Shown: positions 43,747 to 53,197, numbered from the stretch's first letter. The stretch: DNA of 64,000 bases from Cypionkella sp049896245 (GCF_049896245.1 NZ_JAFCTX010000028.1:1-64000), one strand, 5' to 3'. The notes: generated by a model from the letters alone, not told the origin. A program made the numbers and translations.

Positions 43747-45639
43747 ATGGCACAGACCCCCACCGATCTCGGCACCACCCCGCGTGCGCCAGAGCGCGCC
43801 ACCACCGTCTCGGGCGGAACCAGAATCATCGGCACCTATGAAATAGACAAGCTGATCAGCGCGGGTGGCATGGGCGAGGTCTATCGCGGCCACAACATCC
43901 ATAATGGCGAGCCTGTGGCGATCAAGATCGTGCTGCCTTCGCTCGCGCATGACCCGAAGATCGTGGCTTTGTTTCAAAAGGAAAGCACCACGCTGTCGCG
44001 GCTTAGCCATGAAGCTATCGTGCGCTATCACGTCTTTACCAATGATCCGGTGATCGGGCGGCCCTGTCTGGTGATGGAGTTCGTCTCAGGGACCCCGGTG
44101 TCTGAACGCATTGAGGCCGGACCGATGCCACTGGATGAGGTCAAAGTGATGCTGCGTCGCGTCGCCTCGGGGCTGGAAAAGGCCCATCGTGCAGGCGTGG
44201 TGCACCGCGATATGTCGCCCGACAATATCATCCTGGAGGATGGCTTGGTCGAACATGCCAAGCTGATCGACTTTGGCATCGCGAAATCCTCGGCGCTTGG
44301 GGCGGGTACGCTGTTGCAAGGCCAGTTCGCAGGCAAGTTCAACTGGGTCGCGCCGGAACAGCTTGGTGCCTTTGGCGGCCACGTCGATGGGCGGTCAGAC
44401 ATCTATTCGCTGGCCTTGGTGGCGGCGGCGGCCAGCAAGGGTGCCGTGCTGCCGATGGGGGATTCCATCGTTGATGCCGTCGGCAAGCGTGCGGCTGTGC
44501 CGGATTTGACCGGGGTGGATGCCGGATTGGTGCCACTGCTGGGATGGATGCTGTCGCCCGACCCCGCCGCGCGGCCCGAGACGATGGCGCAGGTGATCGC
44601 GGCGTTGGACAATCCCGCGCTGATCCCAGCACCTTCGGCCCCGAACACGACCCAAATTGGCTCTCTACTGCCGCATGTCGTCGCGATCACTGCATTGGAA
44701 ACGCAAGACGCCAGCCCGTTCGGCGCTGCAGCCTCCGCCGCGCCGCCTGTTCTCGTGGCAACTGTACCGGCGAAGACATCGCTGATCCTGCCAATCGCGA
44801 TTGCGCTGATGCTGGCCACCGGCGCCGTGGCCTATTTCTTGGGGGTCTTCGCCCAGAAACCCGTGCAGATCACAGAAGCGCCTGCGCCCAATGTGGCACC
44901 CACCGCAAAACCGGAGCCCGTCGCGCAACCCGCGCTGGTCGAAGCCACCCCGGCTGCCCCCGCACCACTGGCCGTCGCTGCCCTGACAGAGCTGTTGGTC
45001 CAATCGCAAGACTGTGGCCCGCTGAGCCTTAGTAACCCACCTTCTGCGGGCTATGCCGCGGCCGATCAGGTGCAAATCAGCGGCCGTACTGCCTCTGTTG
45101 CCGCCGCAGCCGCGTTGAAAACCAGCCTCACCGCCCTGACCGGAAAGCGCCCGCTGGAGCTGACGTTGGAGCCGCTGAACCCCGCGATCTGCGCCGTGCT
45201 GAATGTTCTGCCGCCGCTGGATTCGGGGGGAATGGCGGTGGCGCTGGGCTATGGCGACAGCCCCGATCCGAACGCGGAGGGGCGGTATGTGACCGGGCAG
45301 AACCCGGTGATTGATCTGACCGTGCCGCAGGGCGCGGGGTATGTTTCGGTCGCGATCATAGATGGATCGGGGCAGGTGCTGCAGCTTTTGTCGGGCGTTT
45401 CGCAGTCCGATCCGGACAAGCTGCGGGTGGCGTTTCCGGTGGCAGAGGCTGGCTTGGGGCGGCCCGCGCTTGTGGTCAATCCGGCGGGGCTGGGGCTGGC
45501 GTTGATCTTGGTGCTGCGCTCGGAGGCGGCGCTGGACGCGGGGCCGGTGATTGAACCTGTGGAGGCGTTTGTGGCGCGATTGAAGCGGGCGAAACTGATC
45601 GCAATGAATCAGCGGATGCTGAATTTGACGGCACCTTGA
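43747..45639 (+). CDS. Membrane-bound Ser/Thr protein kinase
   Basis: 630 residues. A Hanks-type kinase domain (about 30-290) has the glycine loop SAGGMGEV, catalytic Lys60, HRDMSPDN (153-160) and DFG (175-177), so it should be active. One transmembrane helix follows (about 345-368), then a Pro/Ala linker and a periplasmic C-terminal domain (about 400-610; RYVTGQNPVIDLTVPQGAGYVSVAIIDGSG) resembling domains found in PpkA-like kinases. It probably senses an envelope signal and phosphorylates cytoplasmic targets. No cognate phosphatase or type VI secretion gene is in the window. Confidence 0.9.
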   Translation: MAQTPTDLGTTPRAPERATTVSGGTRIIGTYEIDKLISAGGMGEVYRGHNIHNGEPVAIKIVLPSLAHDPKIVALFQKESTTLSRLSHEAIVRYHVFTNDPVIGRPCLVMEFVSGTPVSERIEAGPMPLDEVKVMLRRVASGLEKAHRAGVVHRDMSPDNIILEDGLVEHAKLIDFGIAKSSALGAGTLLQGQFAGKFNWVAPEQLGAFGGHVDGRSDIYSLALVAAAASKGAVLPMGDSIVDAVGKRAAVPDLTGVDAGLVPLLGWMLSPDPAARPETMAQVIAALDNPALIPAPSAPNTTQIGSLLPHVVAITALETQDASPFGAAASAAPPVLVATVPAKTSLILPIAIALMLATGAVAYFLGVFAQKPVQITEAPAPNVAPTAKPEPVAQPALVEATPAAPAPLAVAALTELLVQSQDCGPLSLSNPPSAGYAAADQVQISGRTASVAAAAALKTSLTALTGKRPLELTLEPLNPAICAVLNVLPPLDSGGMAVALGYGDSPDPNAEGRYVTGQNPVIDLTVPQGAGYVSVAIIDGSGQVLQLLSGVSQSDPDKLRVAFPVAEAGLGRPALVVNPAGLGLALILVLRSEAALDAGPVIEPVEAFVARLKRAKLIAMNQRMLNLTAP

Positions 45640-45654
45640 GGGTGCATTGACGGG

Positions 45655-45687
45655 TGGTCCCAACTCGGGACCAAAAAATTTCTTTTT
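45655..45687 (+). terminator. Intrinsic terminator after the kinase unit
   Basis: TGGTCCC-AACTC-GGGACCA (45655-45673) is a perfect 7-bp stem followed by aaaaaatttcttttt. A smaller GCACC/GGTGC hairpin overlaps the stop codon at 45631-45645. Confidence 0.7.
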
Positions 45688-46233
45688 GATTCAATACCAT
45701 AAGGTAGCTGTTTTTACACTTTCTTAACGTTTGCACCTGAATTCACGCGCTTTTCTGACCTGCCAACAGGGGCCGTCCGCAGCGGCATCGAGCCGCTTTG
45801 AACGGCATTGCCATATCCAGGCTGCGCTGTACGCATCATCCTACCGTGGACACGCCGTAGGAGGGGGCTCAATGCCCCCGAGGACGGCAGCTGAGTTGCA
45901 AATACAGCTTAAGATAGATTCGAGTCACATTCGCCATGCAAAAGTTTGCGTTTTCCCAACAGGCAATAACTTGCATCAGCTGGGCCATTTCGCGAAAGGA
46001 TCAGGATGCGATTGATTTATAATTGCAACAAGTCTTTTATAACCATTTACATTCATTACACTTTTATCTGATTTCGGGGAAGATCGCCTGAAAATTATTG
46101 CGGCAATGCCGCCAAAACACCGGCACATGTTGTAACATCCGTTATACCACTATAGGTTGCGTTATGCAGTGGCTCACGAAGGCAGCCGCCCGACCCTAGC
46201 CCTATCGCTCTGCTTGAGACAGGATGGAATAAA
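45688..46233. other. Low-GC intergenic region upstream of the pilin gene
   Basis: Around 545 bases, markedly richer in A/T than the flanks, with no supported gene. It contains a hairpin GGGGGC-TCAAT-GCCCCC (45863-45879) in the middle, and close to the pilin gene an AT-rich block (46010-46090) suited to a promoter. A plus-strand open frame across it has no recognisable features. Confidence 0.5.
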
Positions 46234-46734
46234 ATGAAATCAAAGTTTTGCCTTGCTTTGCTTGGCTTAGGCCTGACGATCGGTGCCCCGCTTGCGCTAC
46301 AGGCGGCTGAAGTGGCCAGCACCACACTTTCTGTGACCGCGACGGTTCTGGACAGCTGCACTCTGACCGCTCCGGCGGGGTTGGTGTTTGCCTCGGTCAA
46401 CACCGGTGCGGTGACAAATCAAACGAGTCAAGGCACAGTGACTGTGGTCTGCACGGCGGCCAAACCCAGTGTCACCGTGAAGTTGGAGGGCGGTGACAAT
46501 GCTGCAGCCGGCCAACGCAACATGAAAAACGTCGCAAACGATCTGTTGCCCTATATCATCACCACGGATGTCGGACATGCCACCGCCGTTGCGATTAGCG
46601 GCAACCTGTTTGCGGGCGCGCTGACCGCTGTGACGCCGAACATCTTCTCGGTTTACGGCCAAATTCCTGCGGGCACTTATCCGGCAGGCATCTACACCGA
46701 CACCGACACCGTGCGAGTGACGCTGAACTACTGA
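46234..46734 (+). CDS. Spore coat U domain pilin-like protein (major subunit candidate)
   Basis: 166 residues with a signal peptide ending near ALQAAE (about residue 25) and one SCPU domain: TTLSVTATVLDSCTLTAPAGLVFASVNTG with paired Cys (about 43 and 72), ending in the donor-strand-like DTVRVTLNY. SCPU proteins are subunits of archaic (sigma) chaperone-usher pili such as Csu. It is first in the locus, with a good AGGATGG site, and is probably the major pilin. Confidence 0.87.
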   Translation: MKSKFCLALLGLGLTIGAPLALQAAEVASTTLSVTATVLDSCTLTAPAGLVFASVNTGAVTNQTSQGTVTVVCTAAKPSVTVKLEGGDNAAAGQRNMKNVANDLLPYIITTDVGHATAVAISGNLFAGALTAVTPNIFSVYGQIPAGTYPAGIYTDTDTVRVTLNY

Positions 46735-46789
46735 AGCCGCAACAGCAGCGTTCTGACAACCCAAAGCTAGGAACATAGCGAGGTAAAAA

Positions 46790-47221
46790 ATGTCGAGCTT
46801 TCCATCTTTTCGTTCCCTGATCGCAGCGCTGTCTTTGGCGGTGCCAAGCATGGCTTTCGCCGACAGTCTGGCGGTTTCCCCGACCCGGCTGACGGTGCCA
46901 GCCCCAGCGCAGACCACCACTTTGACGCTCAAAGCCGAAGGCAAAGGCCCAGCTGTGTTGCAAATTCGGGTGATGGCGTGGAAAAAGGGCAGCGACCCGA
47001 GCAATTTGAAAGCGACGAAATTGGTGCAAGTCAGCCCTCCTGCGGCCAAACTGGGCAATCGGCAGGAATTGACGCTGCGCATCTTGCGGACCTCGAACAA
47101 GGCGGTGCGGGGCAGCGAATGTTACCGCGTGCTGATCGACCGTCTGCCCGGCAAAACCAAAGACCCGCAGGCGGTAAGATTGCAGATCCGCCAGTCGGTT
47201 CCGCTGTGCTTTGAATCTTGA
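46790..47221 (+). CDS. PapD-like pilus chaperone, apparently truncated to the N-terminal domain
   Basis: 143 residues with a signal peptide ending near MAFAD (about residue 24). The body (SLAVSPTRLTVPAPAQTTTLTLKAEG ... YRVLIDRLPG ... LQIRQSVPL) covers the first Ig-like domain of a periplasmic pilus chaperone, including the G1 strand. Normal chaperones have about 230-250 residues and two domains; the second is absent, and only 82 bases separate this stop from the usher ATG. Either a deletion or an early stop has removed it, or this is a one-domain form. Confidence 0.78.
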   Translation: MSSFPSFRSLIAALSLAVPSMAFADSLAVSPTRLTVPAPAQTTTLTLKAEGKGPAVLQIRVMAWKKGSDPSNLKATKLVQVSPPAAKLGNRQELTLRILRTSNKAVRGSECYRVLIDRLPGKTKDPQAVRLQIRQSVPLCFES

Positions 47222-47303
47222 GCATCTGAGGCACAGCACAACCCAAAACGGTGGCACTCTGGCGGGGCCAGCGCGCACACCCCTGCAAGGAGCGGGAGGC
47301 CGT

Positions 47304-49700
47304 ATGCACCGGGTGAGTTTGGCTTTCGCGGCGACGGCGCTGTGTTTGGCAGGCTATGCCCCCGCGTTTGCGCAAGAGACCGATGCGACCTCGCCCAGCG
47401 TTTCCGCCGACCCTGCTGATACGAACCGGGTGCCGTTGTATCTGGAAGTCACGCTGAACGGCAAGCCGACCAATCTGGTGGCGGAATTCGCGCTGGAGCC
47501 CGGCAGTGGCCGGATGTTTTCGCCGAAATCCGAGTTGGAGCAGGTCGGGCTGAATGGCAGGCCCTTGCCCGAGGGTATGGTGGATTTGCAAAGCATTGCG
47601 GGCCTGCGCTTTGTCTATGACGAATCTGGGCAGAAGATTGATTTGCAGGTGCCTATCGCGGCGATGCGGACAGACGTCGTGTCCGCGATGCCCGAGGCCG
47701 AGATGTTGGAGCCCGAGCGCAGCTATGGCGCGGTGCTGAACTACAGCCTTGATGCCGGGGTGCAGACGCAGGCGCAGGCCTCGGATATTGTCAGCCGGGC
47801 TGCGAGTTTTGACGGCTGGATTTTCTCTCCCTTTGGCATGCTGCGCTCGTCCGGGGTGGTGCGCGATCTGCCCTATGATACGGCGGGCAGCGCTGCGTTG
47901 CGGTTGGAGACAACCTATCAGCTGTCCAGCCCGAAGCGGCGGCTGACGCTGGCGGTGGGCGATGTGCAAAGCGCATCGCTGGCATGGTCACGCTCGATCC
48001 GCATGGGCGGGGTGCAGTTGCGCCGGGATTTCGGGCTGCGCAGCGATCTGATCACCCAGCAGCTGTTGTCGTTTGATGGCGCGGCGGCGGTGCCGTCCAG
48101 CGTCGATGTGTTCATCGACAACAACCGCGCCTATAGCACCGGCCGCGATGCCGGGCCGTTCCGGTTGGAGGATTTGCCGGTGCGGGCGGGGGCGGGCGAA
48201 GCGCTGATCGTGGTGACCGATGCCAATGGCCGGCGGGTGACGAAGTCGGTGTCGTTCTATGTCGCGCATAACCTGCTGAAGAAAGGTTTGCTGGATTTCT
48301 CGATTGAAGCCGGGCGGGCGCGCGAGGGCTATGGGCTGGAAAGCAATGACTATGGCGCGGATGGCGTTTTCTCGGGCAGTCTGCGCTATGGTCTGACCGA
48401 GCGGATCACGCTGGAGGCGCAGGTGCAGTCGAAATCCGATCTGCGGCTGCTGGGCTTCGGTTTTACCACGGTGCCGTTCAATCTGGCCGAGGTCAGCCTT
48501 GCGGGTGGGGTCAGCGACTATGCGGGCAAGACCGCAAGTTTTGCCTATGGCGCGCTGCAAACCGAGATCGGTCCGGTCGAGATCAGCGGCTCGGTGCGGT
48601 GGGCGCAGCAAGGATTTGCCGATTTGGCCTATGCGACCGGGGTGGATTATCTGGGGCAGACCGAGATTGAAGACAGCGACTCGTTGTTGGAAGTGCCGCG
48701 GTTGCAGACGGCGCTGAATATTTCGATGCCGCTGGCTGGGAATGGCAGTTTTGGGCTGGGCTATGTCAATTCGATCCGCAGCAGTTCGCGCGATGAATTG
48801 CTGACGGTGTCTTATGGCCGCGATCTGGAGCGGTGGGATGGGGCGCTGTCGATCTACGGCTCGCATGATCTGCAAACCGGTGAGACGCGGGCGGCGGTGG
48901 CGGTGTCGTTGCCATTGGGCACGCGCCGCTCGCTGCGGGCGACCAGTTCGATGGACCCGGAGGGCAATGCGCTGGCTGGGGTGTATATTTCGCGGCAGAT
49001 TTCGGATCGGCAGGGCGATTATGGTTATGCGGCGGAGATACAGCGCGACGGGGCGGGGGAAATCCGGTTCAGCGGGCGCGGCGATTATCTGGGGCGCTAT
49101 GGCCAGTTGGGGTTGGAACTGCGGACCGAGAATGGCGCGACCGGACTGCGGGCGCAGGTGGATGGCGCGGTGGCGATTGCGGGCGGGGCGTTGGCGTTTG
49201 GCAGCCGGGTGAACGACGGCTTTGCGATTGTCGATGTGGGGGCGCCGGGGGTGCCGGTATCGGTGCACAACCGGGCGGTGGCGCGCACCGGGCGGGGCGG
49301 CAAGGCTTTGGTGACCGGATTGCAATCCTATCATCGCAACCGGGTGTCGGTCGATCTGGCCGATCTGCCCGTCGATCTGGCGCTGGACGCCTCGGGGATG
49401 GATGTGGTGCCGGGGATCGGCTCGGGGGTAAAGGTGAAGTTTCGCGGTGATACCGAGGGCAGTGCGGTGATCGTGCTGCTGGGCGCGGATGGTGCGCCAT
49501 TGGAGGCCGGGATGATTGCGCTGCTGAACGGTGGTGGTGAGGAATTTGTTGTCGGCTTTGACGGCGAGACTTTGGTGCAGGGTTTAAGGCAAACCAACCA
49601 TCTGACCGTGCAATCTGACACCGGCACCTGCACGGCAAGCTTTGAATTTGCCGCCCAACCCGGTGCCCTGCAAAAGATTGAAGGAGTGCGTTGCAAATGA
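47304..49700 (+). CDS. Outer-membrane usher protein (archaic chaperone-usher type)
   Basis: 798 residues with a signal peptide ending near PAFAQ (about residue 23), an N-terminal chaperone-binding domain, a 24-strand barrel region (about 150-620) containing the plug-domain signature VDVFIDNNRAYSTGRDAGPFRLEDLPVRAG, and C-terminal domains ending with Cys-containing TGTCTASFEF and GVRCK. It forms the pilus assembly pore. I start at the ATG at 47304, preceded by GGGAGG and a proper signal peptide. Longer upstream frames overlap the chaperone stop. Confidence 0.92.
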   Translation: MHRVSLAFAATALCLAGYAPAFAQETDATSPSVSADPADTNRVPLYLEVTLNGKPTNLVAEFALEPGSGRMFSPKSELEQVGLNGRPLPEGMVDLQSIAGLRFVYDESGQKIDLQVPIAAMRTDVVSAMPEAEMLEPERSYGAVLNYSLDAGVQTQAQASDIVSRAASFDGWIFSPFGMLRSSGVVRDLPYDTAGSAALRLETTYQLSSPKRRLTLAVGDVQSASLAWSRSIRMGGVQLRRDFGLRSDLITQQLLSFDGAAAVPSSVDVFIDNNRAYSTGRDAGPFRLEDLPVRAGAGEALIVVTDANGRRVTKSVSFYVAHNLLKKGLLDFSIEAGRAREGYGLESNDYGADGVFSGSLRYGLTERITLEAQVQSKSDLRLLGFGFTTVPFNLAEVSLAGGVSDYAGKTASFAYGALQTEIGPVEISGSVRWAQQGFADLAYATGVDYLGQTEIEDSDSLLEVPRLQTALNISMPLAGNGSFGLGYVNSIRSSSRDELLTVSYGRDLERWDGALSIYGSHDLQTGETRAAVAVSLPLGTRRSLRATSSMDPEGNALAGVYISRQISDRQGDYGYAAEIQRDGAGEIRFSGRGDYLGRYGQLGLELRTENGATGLRAQVDGAVAIAGGALAFGSRVNDGFAIVDVGAPGVPVSVHNRAVARTGRGGKALVTGLQSYHRNRVSVDLADLPVDLALDASGMDVVPGIGSGVKVKFRGDTEGSAVIVLLGADGAPLEAGMIALLNGGGEEFVVGFDGETLVQGLRQTNHLTVQSDTGTCTASFEFAAQPGALQKIEGVRCK

Positions 49701-50620
49701 TGCGTTACATGCTGGTCCTGACGTTCGCCTTTCTGCTGCAGACAGGTGCGGCGGCGGCGCAAACCTGCGCGGCGATCACCACCGATTTCGATTTTGGCAG
49801 CGTCAGCCTGCGCGCTGGTGCGGTTAATCAAACCTCGGGCAACGTGAAGGTCACCTGTAATGGTGGACTGGTCGGGCTTGTCGGCGTTTGCCTGACTTAT
49901 GGCGGCGGCAGCGCCAATGACGGCGGCACCCCGCCGCGCCGCTATATGGTGGGTCCCAGCGGCGCGCTGTTGGAGTATCAACTGCGGCAAACCAGCGGCG
50001 GCGCTGCTTTGTCGCAACTGTTCGTCGAAGTGGTGATGTTCCTTGGCAGTGGCAGCGCCACGGTGCCGATTTTTGCCGATATCCTGTCGCCGTCCGTGCA
50101 ACTGCCGACCGGACCCTATAACGCCAGCTATAGCAGTGGTGGGGCAAACGGTGTGAAGCTGCGCGTCGGCGTGTTGGCCTGCAATCTTCTTGGGCAAGAA
50201 CTGGCGGCGGGCGGCTTTTCGGTGCGCGGGGTGGCGGCCTCTAGCTGCAATGTCTCGACCACGGCGCTGGATTTCGGCAATGTTCCGGCGCAACTGGTGC
50301 AGGCGGTCGATAAAACCGCGACGGTCACGGTCAGCTGTACCGGAGGCACGCCGTACCGGGTTTCGCTGGGTCTGGGGCAAGGGCCGGGGGTCAGCAATCC
50401 AGCGGCGCGTAAGATGAAAAACCTGTTGGCGACGCTCACCTATGGGCTGTTTCAAGACCTGGCGCGCAGCCAACCTTGGGGCGATACGCTTGCCACTAAT
50501 GTCGCGGGTACGGGGGCTGGATCGGCGCAGGTCTATACGATTTATGGGCGTATCTTCGGCAACCAAATCCCGACAATCGGCACCTATACCGACAGTGTCG
50601 TCGTCACCATCGCTTACTGA
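49697..50620 (+). CDS. Two-domain spore coat U protein (tip adhesin candidate)
   Basis: 307 residues with a signal peptide ending near AAAAQ (about residue 22) and two SCPU domains (about 24-165 and 178-305), each with paired Cys residues. The second domain ends with IGTYTDSVVVTIAY. Two-domain SCPU proteins usually cap archaic pili as tip adhesins. The first ATG overlaps the usher stop as ATGA (a second ATG follows directly). The 3' end overlaps the convergent queG gene by seven bases. Confidence 0.85.
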   Translation: MMRYMLVLTFAFLLQTGAAAAQTCAAITTDFDFGSVSLRAGAVNQTSGNVKVTCNGGLVGLVGVCLTYGGGSANDGGTPPRRYMVGPSGALLEYQLRQTSGGAALSQLFVEVVMFLGSGSATVPIFADILSPSVQLPTGPYNASYSSGGANGVKLRVGVLACNLLGQELAAGGFSVRGVAASSCNVSTTALDFGNVPAQLVQAVDKTATVTVSCTGGTPYRVSLGLGQGPGVSNPAARKMKNLLATLTYGLFQDLARSQPWGDTLATNVAGTGAGSAQVYTIYGRIFGNQIPTIGTYTDSVVVTIAY

Positions 50621-51654
50621 GTGGTGCCCTGTAGCCGGGCCACGGCCCAAGACGCCGCCTCGGCTACGGTTGGATCAGGATCGGCGCGCAGGGGTTCAGC
50701 ATGGCGAGCCAGAGTTGGCAGGCCAGAGTTGCCGATGGCATAAAGCACGTTGCGCACGAAGCGATCCCGCCCGATGCGCTTGATCGGGCTGCCCGCAAAG
50801 CGCGCGCGGAAGCCAGCGTCATCAAGGCTGACCAGATCGGCCAATTCCGGCGCGCCAACCTTCGGCTGATAGCCGATGTCCTTGGCGGCTTGGGCGAATT
50901 TGTTCCATGGGCAGGCGGCAAGGCAATCATCGCAGCCATAAATCCGGTTGCCCATCAGTGCGCGCAGATCGGGGGCGACCGGGCCCTTATGCTCGATGGT
51001 CAGATAGGAAATGCAGCGCCGCGCATCGAGTTGATAAGGCGCAGGGAAAGCGTTTGTCGGGCAGGCCTCAAGGCAAGCGGTGCAAGTGCCACAATGGCTG
51101 ACCTCGGGCGCATCCTTTGGCAGATCGGCGGTGGTGAAAATCGCGCCGAGGAAAAACCAGTTGCCCAGATCGCGCGATAGCAGGTTGGTGTGCTTGCCCT
51201 GCCAGCCCAGACCCGCCGCTTCGGCGAGCGGTTTTTCCATCACCGGGGCGGTATCGACGAACACCTTGATCTCGGCCTTCGCAGCAGTTGCAAACCAACC
51301 ACCCAAGCGCTTCAACCGCCGCTTCACCAGATCATGGTAATCCTTGCCCTGCGCATAGACCGACACCGCCGCGCGGTCGGGTTGAGACAGCACAGCCATA
51401 GGGTCAACCTCTGGCGTGTAAACCTCGGCCAGCATGATCACCGAGCGCGCCTCGGGCCACAGCGCTGCGGCATTGCCGCGCCAATGTTCGCGCTCGGCCA
51501 TCCATGTCATCTGGCCGTGGCGATCCGCTTGCAGAAATTGCTGAAGCCGCCCCGCCGTTTCCGGCACCGCATCGGGCGCGCAGATGCCAAGCTTGGAAAA
51601 ACCTTCCTCGGTCGCCCGCAGGATCAGAGCATCCTTGAGAGATTGCATGGTCAT
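50614..51654 (-). CDS. queG: Epoxyqueuosine reductase
   Basis: 346-residue cobalamin- and 4Fe-4S-dependent enzyme performing the last step of queuosine synthesis in tRNA. Two ferredoxin-type clusters are visible (CGTCTACLEACP and CDDCLAACPW), the N-terminal domain is typical, and the C-terminal part has the HEAT-like helical repeat (TLARHAEPLRADPDPTVAEAASWAV). A second ATG at 51648 is better spaced from the GAGAGG sequence than the first and may be the true start. Confidence 0.93.
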   Translation of the reverse strand: MTMQSLKDALILRATEEGFSKLGICAPDAVPETAGRLQQFLQADRHGQMTWMAEREHWRGNAAALWPEARSVIMLAEVYTPEVDPMAVLSQPDRAAVSVYAQGKDYHDLVKRRLKRLGGWFATAAKAEIKVFVDTAPVMEKPLAEAAGLGWQGKHTNLLSRDLGNWFFLGAIFTTADLPKDAPEVSHCGTCTACLEACPTNAFPAPYQLDARRCISYLTIEHKGPVAPDLRALMGNRIYGCDDCLAACPWNKFAQAAKDIGYQPKVGAPELADLVSLDDAGFRARFAGSPIKRIGRDRFVRNVLYAIGNSGLPTLARHAEPLRADPDPTVAEAASWAVARLQGTTQ

Positions 51655-51713
51655 CCTCTCTGCTCAAATATCCTCTGGGGGTCCGGGGGGCGAAGCGTCC
51701 CCGGCGGTTTCAG

Positions 51714-52379
51714 CTAGAAATCCAGATCGGCGTAATGCGCGGGGGGCGGAAAGCCCGACACCTGATCCGCCAGCAAAGTGCGGAACGAGGGTCGCGATTT
51801 GATCTTGGCATACCAGTCTTTCACCGTGGCCGAGCGGTTCCAGTCAACATCCGAGATGTAGTCGAGGCAAGAGATATGCGCGGCCGCCGTCAGATCGGCC
51901 AAAGTCATCACATCGCCCGCGAGCCAGCGGCGTTGATCGAGCAGCCAGCCGAGATAGTCGATGTGGTATTTGATCCGCCCCGCCCCGGATTTCACCGCTT
52001 TGGAATCCGGGTAGCCATGCGCCATGATCTTTTTATTGACCCGCTCATACAGCAGTTTCGAGGTGACTTCGGCGTGGAATTTGTCATCAAACCACGCGCA
52101 AAGGCGGCGGACTTCAAAGCGCATGTCAATGTCGCGCGGCATCAGCGCCGGGCTGGGGAAGGCTTCCTCCAGATATTCGCAGATGGCTTGGCTTTCCGAC
52201 AGCACCTTGTTCTCAATCCGCAACACCGGGACTTTGCCCGCCGGATTACGGCGCAGGAAATCGGGCGAGGGCTCCCAATAGCGTTCTTCGATCAGCTCTA
52301 CCTCCAGCCGCTTTTCGGCCAAAGTCAGGCGCACCTTGCGGCAGAATGGCGAGAGCGGGAAGTGATAGAGGCGGATCAT
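51714..52379 (-). CDS. Glutathione S-transferase family protein
   Basis: 221 residues. The thioredoxin-like N-terminal domain (1-80) has SPFCRKVRLTLAEK, NPAGKVPVL with the cis-Pro, and SESQAICEYLEE, which binds glutathione gamma-glutamyl groups. An all-helical C-terminal domain follows (LAGDVMTLADLTAAAHISCLDYI). The Ser/Cys at SPFC suggests a beta/zeta-like or stringent-starvation-like group. It is 59 bases upstream of queG on the same strand. Confidence 0.9.
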   Translation of the reverse strand: MIRLYHFPLSPFCRKVRLTLAEKRLEVELIEERYWEPSPDFLRRNPAGKVPVLRIENKVLSESQAICEYLEEAFPSPALMPRDIDMRFEVRRLCAWFDDKFHAEVTSKLLYERVNKKIMAHGYPDSKAVKSGAGRIKYHIDYLGWLLDQRRWLAGDVMTLADLTAAAHISCLDYISDVDWNRSATVKDWYAKIKSRPSFRTLLADQVSGFPPPAHYADLDF

Positions 52380-52459
52380 GCGGGATGGATCTTTGTATGC
52401 GGGTTTTGATCTTCAATGCCGCGAAGGGGCGCGGAATTCAACCACAATCCCGGCGGTTT

Positions 52460-53197
52460 TCAGTCCTGAAAGCAATCCGCGCGGCCATCCGCCAGAATGG
52501 TCTCGGCACCGGACATGATACCACCTGTGCGTTTGCGGACGAAACTGCTGGGTTTGCTGGCAGAGCGACCCTTTGGGTCGGGCAGCACGGCGGCGAGGCG
52601 GGCGGCTTGCAGGGCGGACAGATCGCGGGCATCGACGCCGAAATAGTGCTGGGCGGCGGCTTGCACGCCAAACACGCCCTCGTCGAATTCGGCGACGTTG
52701 AGGTAGACTTCAAGGATGCGCTGCTTGGACCAGACCAGCTCGACCACCGGGGTCAGGCCCGCCTCGATGGCCTTGCGCAGCCAGCTGCGGCCTTGCCAGA
52801 GGAAGACGTTCTTGGCGACCTGTTGGGTCAGGGTCGAGGCCCCGCGATTGCCGCCTTGCTCGGCTGCGGCGCGGATGGCCGCCATATCAAAGCCCCAGTG
52901 CAGACAGAAATTGGCATCCTCGGCGGCGACGACAGAACGCGCCATCACCGGGGCTATATCATCCCAGTTGACCCAATCTTTGCTGATGCCGCCCAATCGC
53001 CAGCTTTCGGAGAGCTGATACAGGTTGATCGGGGGGGGCAGGAAGCTGAACAGCAGGATCAGGACGCCGTAGAATCCTGCGATGCCCGCCAGACCCCGCA
53101 AAAGCCAGCGTTTGATCCGCCGCCCCTTGGTTTCGGGGGCGATCGGATCAGGCTCGGGTTCGGCCTTTTTGCGCGGTTTTTTCGGGGTATCGACCAT
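52460..53197 (-). CDS. mtgA: Monofunctional biosynthetic peptidoglycan transglycosylase
   Basis: 245 residues. A basic cytoplasmic N-terminus (about 1-30) and one membrane anchor (about 32-52) precede a GT51 domain with the catalytic motif AAEDANFCLHWGFD (Glu93), GASTLTQQVAKNVFLW, RKAIEAGLTPVVELVWSKQRILEVYLN and the end AARLAAVLPDP. It polymerises lipid II glycan strands without a transpeptidase domain. Confidence 0.95.
   Translation of the reverse strand: MVDTPKKPRKKAEPEPDPIAPETKGRRIKRWLLRGLAGIAGFYGVLILLFSFLPPPINLYQLSESWRLGGISKDWVNWDDIAPVMARSVVAAEDANFCLHWGFDMAAIRAAAEQGGNRGASTLTQQVAKNVFLWQGRSWLRKAIEAGLTPVVELVWSKQRILEVYLNVAEFDEGVFGVQAAAQHYFGVDARDLSALQAARLAAVLPDPKGRSASKPSSFVRKRTGGIMSGAETILADGRADCFQD

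Noticed and set aside
41871..45639. Type VI secretion locus because of the PpkA-like kinase and OmpA domain
   Set aside because: No Tss, Hcp, VgrG or ClpV gene is present in the window.
45863..45879. Riboswitch upstream of the pilin operon
   Set aside because: Only one simple hairpin is seen, more than 350 bases from the pilin ATG, with no conserved aptamer core that I recognise.
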